A stretch of 64,000 nucleotides of DNA, taken from the NCBI GenBank assembly GCA_945859605.1, contig OX243825.1, forward strand, positions 22,673,554 through 22,737,553. The letters run 5' to 3'. Position 1 is the stretch's first letter. Every line of letters begins with the position of its first letter. The DNA comes from Lumbricus rubellus. Lineage: Eukaryota > Annelida > Clitellata > Crassiclitellata > Lumbricidae. Shown piece by piece: positions 56,370 to 64,000 of this stretch. Under the pieces are notes generated by a model. The model was not told where the DNA came from and did not search any database. It was given only the letters and a program-made list of their open reading frames with translations. Both the position numbers and the translations under genes were made by a program.

Positions 56370-58639
56370 AACAAACAGACAGAATGAGACAGAGACAGAA
56401 AGAGAGACAGTAAGAGAGACAGAGACAGAGAGAGACAGACAGACAGACAGAATGAGACAGAAACATAGACAGAAAGAGAGAGAGAGAAAGAGAGAGAGGA
56501 GAGAGGAGAGACAGAGACAGATATACAGAGAAAGACACAGAGACACAGAGAGGGACAGAGACAGACAGACAGAGAGTCATTGGAATGGAGACAGAGAGTC
56601 CTTGGAACGGAGGTAATCTGCTGTAGCCAACGACCAGAGCAAAATGATCTTGGCAGAAGTATAATTTCATCAGTCTTAGACAACAATTCATCACACTAAG
56701 GCATTAGGCTAATGATGCTAATTGTATATTTTGTAAACAAAGTGAAACAGAGAAATTCTCATTTGGAAACTGCAAAAAAGCTCTTAATTTTCCATGTTCA
56801 AGAGTACCGGAGTCCTTTAGTGGGGGAAGTATAGATGTATGAGAATATAGAATAAGAGACTGCGCCTCTTCTGTATACCACTCTAATTTACGAGCGCTAG
56901 TATGGGCGCACAAGTCTGTGGAGAAATGCGTGTATACTTCTATCCCATCTGTTGCATTCATATATCTTGGGTTTCCTTCACCCGTTTCATTTCCTTTCTC
57001 TTCGCCTTTCATACACAAGTCAGTTTTTTGCGGCCGCGCTACACGGGGGATGATGCATGAGACCGGAAAGAAACGCTGCAGTATTTATAGTGGAAACAAG
57101 CAAACAACATAATAGTAGGCCTATTACAACAACAATGGTTCAAACGAGAACAACAACTACAGAGCAACAAAACTACATTTTTGGTTACCACCAGTAATAA
57201 TAATTATTCCTTCGTCTCTCGCAAACTTGGCTGCGATGTTGGCACGAGGATATAGCCTACATAAACACTTGAAAGAAAAGGAAATTACTTCTTCCTTCTA
57301 GGCAAGACTTTGAGGGCATTGGCCACACATAAACAATGACAAACTGCAGAGGGATTTTTAAACAAATTATGACTGCACAACCCCCTCATTCTCTTCCCAA
57401 GTTCCCATACTCCATGGTAACTAAAATATTACTTCCAATCGGAGGACGATCAGTGACGTAACAGCCTAGCCGGGGACCCCTGGACAATGGAGCTCGAGGC
57501 CCCTACCTATTAACGACCCTAAAGAATGACAATTATGGCTATTTAAAACTGCAGTTAGATTAAAATATAATATCTAACGCTATTATGGTCAATAATCCGT
57601 AGTTCAAGGCATTTCAATAGTTCAAGGGAAACAAAGAAAACAATTGAGGCTAATATTGAAATGTATATGCCAATTATTTTGCAACTATGGTTTCTAAGAT
57701 ATGATGCGAAGTACAGTCACTCTCTCAACTTTCACGTTTCCAGTTGAGAAGTAGGCCGACGTAGCAGCAGGCATGTATAATGTCTGTTACTGAAAATAGT
57801 CCTCCCACTTTCATTTTCTTCAAACGAACCGTCTGGATGAAAACACATTATTTTCATAACTCTGGAGCTGATGATCGCAACGGAGTGAGCCTACAAGCCC
57901 TACATGTATATGCCCTCATCAGTGGTGTAGTCCTAAAAAATGAAGTGGGGGAACGCCTGGAAATTGAATACTTAGCAACAGTACTGTAGCAAAAAGTGCA
58001 ATCTTGCAAGAATTTTGCATAGTGTGAGCGCTGCTATTTTTGAAACAATTGAATCTAAAAAATAACAAAACAATTAATAAATGTAATTATGTAAATTTAA
58101 ATACATAGGAATTTGTTATTTGTAACTTATTGTATTCAAGTATTCAAACATTCTCTGTAGTTGGCGTTGAATCAGTTAATGTAACAAAACTTACAAAAGG
58201 AAAAAAGTGGGGAACGGCGTTCCCCCGCGTTCCCGCCCCACTACACCACTGGCCCTCATGCACAACTGCGTGTTGGTTTCTGCTTTGGGTCAAATACTGA
58301 CACATGCTTGGACCCATGAAGTTCTACACAGACACCACACATAGGCCTACAATCTGAGTCGGCAATATATACAATATATCTACAATACAGAAAGAGATTA
58401 TAAGTAGGACGACGATACTGGTCTGTGGCCACCTACCTGTCGTATCTGTGGACGATGGGAGATCGAACGACTGAATGAGAGGAAATGGCGGCAGAGGATG
58501 ACGATGAGGAGGTCGATCTGGCCATGGCGAAATTACCAGATGAAGATAGCGAACTGAGACAGTGAATCGTCATGACGATAGCCACTAGACAACGACGATT
58601 CAAACGAAGACGATACATCGCCATCGTAGACATCTTCAT
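49859..58639 (-). CDS. NP-B: candidate secreted neuropeptide precursor (3 exons, 163 aa)
   Basis: Coding exons are 58639-58437, 53287-53177 and 50036-49859, with AG/GT borders and phases 2 and 2 that match at both joins. The product has a signal segment (about 17-34, [18 protein letters not shown]), a Ser-rich spacer and the cleavage site RVRR at 68-71. Then comes a 34-residue peptide (72-105) starting [18 protein letters not shown] and ending [10 protein letters not shown], the amidation/cleavage signal GKRKR (106-110), a linker with LRR (123-125) and an acidic 38-residue C-terminal peptide. Residues 73-89 would form an amphipathic helix. Size, helix and C-terminal amide resemble ligands of class B1 receptors (CRH/DH44, PDF, calcitonin groups) or NPY, but I cannot align it to any of them. 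No cysteine occurs in the mature peptide. Confidence 0.8.
50037..50559. repeat. (CA)/(CATA)-rich sequence in NP-B intron 2
   Basis: ACACACATACACA-type degenerate microsatellite at about 50300-50559. It is interrupted by the transposon that follows and resumes at 52429-52490. Confidence 0.8.
50560..52428 (-). mobile_element. hAT-like transposon, 1869 bp
   Basis: Ends are TAGGGTGCTCCAAAA and GGAGCACCCTA, with the perfect 8-bp target duplication ACATACAT at 50552-50559 and 52429-52436. The minus strand keeps transposase-like pieces: [40 protein letters not shown] (about 51530-51680) and [20 protein letters not shown] (about 51040-51100). Frames are broken. Length, termini (TAG...CTA) and target size match the 38566 element, so both may be one superfamily branch. 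Confidence 0.82.
52491..53176. other. NP-B intron 2, LINE tails
   Basis: A plus-strand LINE tail (ATAAATTCTTGAAATGAACG, GAATGAATT) lies at about 52750-52790, with an inverted one at 52820-52895 (AGCGCCCTTTCAAGAGTAGG). No gene seen. Confidence 0.5.
53177..53287 (-). CDS. NP-B exon 2: 34-residue peptide
   Basis: The acceptor is GCTTTCAG and the donor GTAAGT. Its first base completes Arg68, followed by VRR, the whole 34-residue peptide to Leu104 and two bases of Tyr105. The bioactive peptide is thus split only at its last residue. Confidence 0.82.
53711..53930 (+). mobile_element. tRNA-derived SINE with LINE-type tail
   Basis: The head GGCGCGGTGGTGTAGTGGTG and a degenerate B box GGTTCAATCC are followed by GGGCAAGTCCTTCACTCACA and the tail AAGCGCCTCTGAGTAG and GAAGGGGCGCTATAACA. 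Same family as 42536-42775. Confidence 0.85.
54500..54618 (+). mobile_element. tRNA-like SINE fragment
   Basis: GAACAAGGCAATGGCAACAC up to CATTCGGCAGATGG, parallel to 1321-1450. The hAT element 54619-54978 inserted into its end. Confidence 0.4.
54619..54978. mobile_element. hAT-type element, sibling of 16528-17241
   Basis: Starts CATAGGCGCCCGCA and ends TGCGGGCGCCCATG. Flanks AGATGGTG and GGATGGTG match at 7 of 8 bases. Shares GGGGGGCACTTGCCCCC and the interior with the larger copy. Confidence 0.85.
55497..55670 (+). repeat. 30-bp tandem repeat (two 15-bp subunits)
   Basis: Alternating ATGAAGTTTAAAACA and ATGAAGTATAAAGTA units stay in frame, giving a [10 protein letters not shown] repeat without evidence of a gene. 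Confidence 0.88.
55671..56300. other. NP-B intron 1, no gene seen
   Basis: Unique-looking sequence without supported exons. Confidence 0.4.
56305..56580. repeat. (CAGA)n / (GAGA)n microsatellite
   Basis: An 8-10 unit CAGA run at about 56325-56365, then degenerate GAGACAGA. Confidence 0.88.
57320..57450. mobile_element. GCAGTT-family MITE fragment
   Basis: TGACTGCACAACCCCCTC and CCATGGTAACTAAAATATTA, then ACTTCCAATCGGAGGACGAT, match the interior of 41255-41467. The ends are lost. Confidence 0.5.
57920..58251. mobile_element. hAT-like MITE with perfect target duplication
   Basis: Starts CAGTGGTGTAGTCC and ends CACTACACCACTG. GCCCTCAT lies at 57912-57919 and 58252-58259. It is about 180 bp from the NP-B exon 1 donor, in intron 1. 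Confidence 0.92.
58437..58639 (-). CDS. NP-B exon 1: signal peptide
   Basis: 67 codons + 2 bases, starting at ATG 58637-58639 (further in-frame Met at 3, 6 and 8). A basic n-region (RLRLNRR) precedes the hydrophobic core. A run of six Ser at residues 44-49 follows the likely cleavage site. The donor is GTAGGT. Confidence 0.78.
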
Positions 58640-60867
58640 TTCAACTTCCTCCACTCAAGTTCTTCGTCTACTGTATATCAGAAGAAAATATAGAGATAGT
58701 AAAACTAAGCAGACTAGGCTGAGGTAGAACCTGGAAACAGTTAAAGGTAAAATTTGCAATTTAAAAATTAAGATTAAAATAAATTTTTATTAGAATGTCA
58801 GGACTGAATTGGACACAATACTGAATAGGCCTTATGAACAATTCAATTATAGTTAAATTAATGGTTTGTGATTATACAGCTTTGCACAGCTGTAACTATC
58901 TCAGAAGACTATACGGTTCATGTGTTCGAAACTAGCCTACGATAATATTATGTTTTAAATACAATCATTTCTAGTCTGTAGTTTCAGTTATCCATACGAG
59001 GGAGAGTGAAGGTGTGTAATCAAGGTCGGAGACGGTATTGGTTTTGTCGGGTAGGGCCGACCAATCCCCCGAGAACATGGTAAGCGAAGAGCAAATCTAA
59101 AGATTCAGCCATGATTGGTGCAGCAAACCAATGTCTCATCTCACAGGGTTATGCGTTATGAGACCTACAAATAGGCCTACTAAGTCTTGTAGGTCTATGT
59201 GGGCGCATGGTAGGCTAGTGATCTCTGGAAGCTACGCAGTTCTGCGGAAACTATAGTCAGTGTCGGGAATAGCTGCGCATTTACGCCCACACACATTCAA
59301 ATAGAATTTTTCGGATTCGCCTTTCCAAAACAAATCACCAATCTTGAGTCCAATCGCCCACGTGTTGCTTATACAATTATGAATGATTATTCTGATAGCC
59401 ATCTTTTTAAAATACAAAGGGCAAAGATGGCCAATGTAGCTGCTGTATCGGTGGTGCAAGCTCTTGCTGCTGCTGATGCTGATGCTGCCATTGATGGGGG
59501 ATGCTGGTGGTGGTCGTGCTGCTGCAACTGATGCAGCTGATGATGAGATCCGGTGTCTACAGCGAAGAATGGAAATGACGCCGTATTTAAACCAGGACGG
59601 ATGGACGAACCCCCACATGGGAAATGAAGATAAAACATAAAGGATCTTTCCTCATCCATGCTTCATGATGTGCATCGCAGGTCTATATTTATGGTGCGCA
59701 TGTATATAGGTAAAAACAGGTGTAAAGCTTCAATAAATGAATTGGAATTTTTGAAAAAATTCTAAATTAATTATTTAAATTGGAAACTTTTATTTACAAG
59801 ATTGCCCCTGTGCAAATTTATTTTTTTGCAAAATGTGTAAACTTATTGTTATTAGGGAGCTCAAGCATTATTGCTATAATTAGAAAAGAATTGTTAACAG
59901 ATAGGCTAGGTCTAAAGTCAATTAGGAATTCACAGATTTGTAAAATTCGCGATCTGTCCTAATTTGCGTACAATCTATGGCTAAATCTTGCCATACAAAA
60001 TTTGCAAAACAGACATTCAAATTGTTCTTGTCCTAACTCTGCGGTTTACAAAAGATATCAGACCCAGTTAGAAGGTCAGAAAACAGCCACAAGTAGCCTA
60101 TACCTTGGGAATATTTTGCGGTACTTATTTCAAAGCGAGTCTATGCATGGTATAAGAGATGAATGCATTGAATGTCATCCTCTTTTAATTTAGTCTGTAA
60201 CATTTAATTGACCGTTCTAAATGTTTTGCGCAAAATAATGACATCGAGTGTATTGCTGGGCCAGTTAGCACCACAACTTGAGGAAGCAAGCTTTTCGTGT
60301 ATATGCAACTCCCCCAAGAGATTCAACATGGAGAACGAACTGGAATACACAGAGAGAAGGAATCACAGAAAGAAGCAGGGGAAAGGAACTTTGTGTAAAG
60401 AACCAGACGGAAGATGATGACAGGGAAGGATATGGTCAGAAACAGAGACAGAAAGATGGGAGAAAGACAGACAAGCAGACAGTCAGTGAGACATAAGAGA
60501 TCACGAGGGAAATCCATTGCGTATGTTTTGCCACTTTGCCCTCTAGGTCCACTAACTCCATTTCCATTGCGCAGATAGTCTCAGGTAACAAGACAAATGA
60601 GGTTCAACCAGCTACACGCTACAGTCATCCATATTAAGCCTAATTATATTTCCACAAACATGGCTTGTGTGCATCTTGAACGTAATGGCCTATAGGTTGG
60701 TCGCGAGCTTTTTAATTACGGAAAGGCTGCAGAAGACGGTATTGTTTACAGGTCATTAGTTACAATGGCAGAACTACTGGTTGATTAGTTCTTGACGTCT
60801 ATATAAACTTGCTTCTTCACTGACAGTATCGACAAGAATTATTCTAAATTATTTTGTTCTTGTGGGA
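58640..60867. other. NP-B 5' flank, no gene recognised
   Basis: 59440-59620 is CAG/CAT-rich on the minus strand and could include 5' UTR. A minus-strand ATAAATATAG near 59685 is TATA-like. Open frames at 59387-59659, 60002-60420 and elsewhere have no supporting motifs. Confidence 0.35.
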
Positions 60868-61080
60868 ACGGTGGCGCATTGAATAAGACCCTGGCAGCGA
60901 GATCAGCAAGCTGAGTTCGATTCCCGAAGCCCCCGCTGGATTAAAATGGCAATGCGCTAATTATTAATTGTAATAATTTATTATTATTATTATCCTTACC
61001 TTAGACCTTAGTCCGTCCACGTGCTGTGCGCACATTGGGCGATACAGGTCATTATTATTATTATTATTGCTATTATCATT
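60868..61080 (+). mobile_element. tRNA-derived SINE with (ATT)n tail
   Basis: The head GGTGGCGCATTGAATAAGAC and B-box-like GAGTTCGATTCCCG, then CCCCCGCTGGATTAAAATGG and ATT/ATC repeats. It parallels 6848-7080. Confidence 0.6.
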
Positions 61081-62149
61081 ATCATTATTATTATTATCAT
61101 TGTCCATTGTCAAGGTCATTAAAATCCTTGCATAGTCTTTTAGCTAAAATTATTAACCCTCATCCGAACACGCGAAAATGCCACTTAATTTGAGCAAACT
61201 GGGGTCTGGCCAGAACACCATTTTATGTGAGTTTTCATAAGTACCGGTAGCCTTAATAGTGTTTTTAAAGATGATGTCAGAATATCTAAAACATCTATGT
61301 ACCAGTCTCTCTCTGCAACGCAAATAATTTCAATGATGAATTTGAAACTAAATGTTTAGTTAGATTAGCTGCGACGGTCTCTCGTAAATCTTTGATCGAA
61401 TCAATAGTTATTATTGTCTGTCTAAAACACTGGAACATCAAATAAAGAAATCATAATTCTAGTAAAATTAGTACCGATACTACCGAATGCTGCTATATTC
61501 GAAATCAAACGACTTTTTCTAGAAAATGTCCATCACAAATTAATGGAATAATCTAAATTGTAAGCATGCATCATAGTCCATTAGCTCTTGCTTTCTACTT
61601 TGCACGCTGAATGATGATGTCTTTCATCTCGGCTATAGGCCTACTAGGCAAATGTCAAAACTACCTTGAATATTCTCGTATTCTTTTATTCCACATTTTT
61701 CTTTTACTACATTCTGCAATGGAACGGCCTCATGGCAGTGCATTTGACTGTCAGACACATCCGGACTTGACTTGTATTCAGATCAGTAGCCTATCAAACT
61801 CCAAATTGGGAACCCCTCCGAAATCTATTCTTGACTATACCCCTGCTAGGATTTGCATGTGCTCGATCAGAATGATAAAGAAAAGTACTGAGAGGACAAA
61901 ACTGTTTTGTGATATTTTTACAGAGAATTAATTTACTAAGCGTATAGAATATCTAGCGGTATAAAATTATCTCCTCTGATATTAGGCCACAATCGAGTGA
62001 TCATAAAATAATGGCTCGCTTTCAGGATTTATATTTCGTCGAACCACTGTGAGTCGTCAACAAAATTAATGTGCTTGACTCTGAAGCAACTCTAGCGTCA
62101 ACACGAATGCATTGAATACGAGCTTAGCCATGCATGGCTAAACGCATTG
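61081..62149. other. no gene seen
   Basis: AT-rich. An open frame at 61611-61931 lacks conserved motifs and splice context. Confidence 0.4.
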
Positions 62150-62370
62150 TAATTGTAATATTGTAAATGCAAACGCATGCCTTTGCTCTCATTGGCCCTG
62201 CATTATGGAACCAGTTCCAACCGTCAACGCGTTCCTCCATATTAACTGGTGGGCAAAATTCCTCTTTTCGTTGTCTCAAGACCACATCTTTTTCTCTTGG
62301 TCTAACGCACTGGGAGCGCCTCTGATTGGTGTGCACCATGAGAGGCGCTATATAAATTCATGGATACAAT
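62150..62370 (+). mobile_element. LINE 3' end, plus strand
   Basis: Encodes FALIGPALWNQFQPSTRSSI then RCLKTTSFSLGLTHWERL-type residues with stop, then GAGAGGCGCTATATAAATTC and ATACAATACA. Same family as 45675-45882. Confidence 0.75.
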
Positions 62371-62854
62371 ACATAACAATTGCTGTGAGTAGTGCTACAA
62401 TTGAGCATGGTAGTATGTAGGCCTACAATTAAATTATAATTAGTAGATCTTTTAGTTTTCAGACTGACCTGCTGCCCCCTGGCCAACCGGACGGATGCAA
62501 TGCAACAGACTATAGATAATTCATGTTTGTATGCTTGTATGTTTGTACGTTTGTATGTTTGTATGTATGTGCACTTGTTGCTATCCATCAATCGTAATTT
62601 GGAGAATGGCAGCTAACAGCTCATTTATAGGCACTCACTCAAAACGAAATTGGTCCTCAGATACGCGGATATAGGATTAGACTAAGTGCTGCAAAAGTGC
62701 ATCGGGCTTTAGACCAACATTCTGCGCCTGTGAATAAACTGGTTCCCGCGACTTCGTTTTTTGGGCGCTGTAGAAATTTCTGGTCTACGATTTGAAGCGC
62801 ATGACAGTGTAACTGTCTGGTTATAGGTTGCGCTCCATTTTATACGTTAAGAAT

Positions 62855-63045
62855 CAGGGCTTTTTAACGTGCAGTTGTACGCAAAATGTGCAGTTCTAAA
62901 TGGATTTTGCAGTTGTTTAAGCACTTCTGTAAAGCTAGAACTAGCAAAAAGGTAATTGTCCTCCGATTGGAAGTAATTTACCATGGAGAATGGAAAAGGA
63001 AAGAAGGAGTTGTGCAGTTCTAAAAATTTCTTGAAAACAGCCCTG
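62855..63045. mobile_element. hAT-like MITE, GCAGTT family
   Basis: Starts CAGGGCTTTTTAACGTGCAG and ends TTGAAAACAGCCCTG. The perfect 8-bp target duplication TTAAGAAT lies at 62847-62854 and 63046-63053. Confidence 0.93.
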
Positions 63046-63224
63046 TTAAGAATCTTCAGCATCTATAGTTCTGTACGGACGGTGACTCTTCTGGTCTACC
63101 ATCTACTCTGCAACACATGACGATTTGGTTGTTCCGCCAGACAGCATAGATCTAAGAATAGGTATAGGAGGGGGCATAGATGTTATGATCCCTTATTAAC
63201 AAGCTGCATGCGCAACAATCTAAT

Positions 63225-63355
63225 CTATCTGATGAACTCCTCTACTTTGCTTTCATTCTTCAAACACTTGAGGACCGTTTTCGATCGAGGTTTCACCGTC
63301 AGGTCGGTAGCGCCTCTGATAAGTTTCTCCTGGAGTGGCGCTATAAAAATTGCAT
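63225..63355 (+). mobile_element. LINE 3' tail fragment
   Basis: TTCTTCAAACACTTGAGGAC, then GGTAGCGCCTCTGATAAG and GTGGCGCTATAAAAATTG, matching the LINE C-terminus and tail. Confidence 0.55.
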
Positions 63356-63377
63356 TCACCGGATATGTGCACTTTGG

Positions 63378-63545
63378 CTTGGGGCGCTGTGGTATAGTGA
63401 TAAGTGCAGTGCGTCATAGTCGGAAGATTGCAGGTTTGATACCCATTCTAAGTCGTCGCGTATAGGGACTCTGAGCAAGTTCCTCACTCGAAACTCCGAT
63501 GCGGTGTCTGTGCAGTAGTGGGGGAAAGCCTCTGAGTAGTACCTT
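63378..63545 (+). mobile_element. tRNA-derived SINE
   Basis: The head GGGGCGCTGTGGTATAGTGA and degenerate B box GGTTTGATACC, then GAGCAAGTTCCTCACTCG and the tail AAGCCTCTGAGTAG. Same family as 42536 and 53711. Confidence 0.8.
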
Positions 63546-63586
63546 AATTGGTAACAAATGCTCATGCATACATATGTACATACATA

Positions 63587-63940
63587 ACATACATACATAG
63601 TATTACATACATACTACATACATATATTATATACATACATACATACATACATACATACATACATACATACATACATACATACATACATACATACATACAT
63701 ACATACATACATACATACATACATACATGCATACAAGCATACAAGCATACATACATACATACATACATACATACATACATACATACATACATACATACAT
63801 ACATACATACATACATACATACATACATACATACATACATACATACATACATACATACATACATACATACATACATACATACATACATACATACATACAT
63901 ACATACATACATACATACATACATACATACATACATACAA
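63587..63940. repeat. (CATA)n microsatellite
   Basis: About 80 CATA units with two CAAG interruptions near 63733-63748. Tyr-Ile-His-Thr and Met-Tyr-Val-Cys frames are artefacts. Confidence 0.97.
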
Positions 63941-64000
63941 GAACGTATAATAAGCTAGTAAAAATATACATATATCTACGTATATTATTGTGTGAAATTT

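Noticed and set aside
59387..59659. 90-codon minus-strand frame rich in His/Gln/Ala
   Set aside because: CAG/CAT-rich sequence upstream of NP-B; more likely 5' UTR or promoter than protein.
61611..61931. 106-codon plus-strand frame
   Set aside because: No conserved motif and no splice or UTR context; composition typical of random AT-rich sequence.
63548..63971. Tyr-Ile-His-Thr and Met-Tyr-Val-Cys frames
   Set aside because: (CATA)n microsatellite.

Overview
Eukaryotic nuclear DNA, not bacterial. The evidence is spliced genes with GT-AG introns, tRNA-derived SINEs, LINE 3' ends, hAT and Tc1/mariner elements, long microsatellites and a 200-N scaffold gap (18801-19000). Gene density is very low and repeats fill most of the window. 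The gene content, an echinoderm/hemichordate/amphioxus-like repeat style and the very frequent palindromic word TAGGCCTA suggest a marine invertebrate deuterostome, perhaps an echinoderm. This placement is an impression, not a demonstration.

Three gene models can be assembled by hand with consistent reading phase. (1) 1.07-9.1 kb, minus strand: an eight-exon phafin gene (PLEKHF2-like, PH + FYVE domains), the only gene with a firm family name. (2) 13.3-44.4 kb, plus strand: a signal-peptide exon and, about 30.6 kb downstream, a phase-compatible terminal exon encoding a Lys-Arg-flanked 19-residue peptide that ends Gly-Arg-Arg-Arg-Arg-stop. This is a candidate amidated neuropeptide precursor (NP-A, 146 aa). 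(3) 58.6-49.9 kb, minus strand: three exons that join in phase into a 163-aa precursor with signal peptide, an RVRR site, a 34-residue peptide ending PFLY, the amidation/cleavage signal GKRKR and an acidic C-terminal peptide (NP-B). I cannot assign either peptide to a known family. The two precursor genes converge tail to tail, and NP-A diverges from phafin head to head.

The large NP-A intron (13.5-44.1 kb) holds a small unidentified plus-strand exon (22.53 kb) with several phase-compatible terminal exons. It also holds a 150-bp minisatellite (25.1-27.3 kb), a Tc1/mariner element with compound inverted repeats (29.7-30.85 kb), a palindromic duplication carrying a broken protocadherin (31.1-33.8 kb), a 57-bp satellite (36.5-37.1 kb) and two copies of a long repeat block (16.1-18.8 and 37.25-40.6 kb). 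The scaffold gap lies at the edge of the first copy, so the NP-A linkage should be treated with care.

44.4-49.5 kb is LINE remnants, an 8-bp TTGCATGG array and a hAT MITE. 50.56-52.43 kb is a 1.9-kb hAT-like transposon inside NP-B intron 2. 53.7-64 kb is SINEs, MITEs, CAGA and CATA arrays, with no gene recognised upstream of NP-B exon 1.
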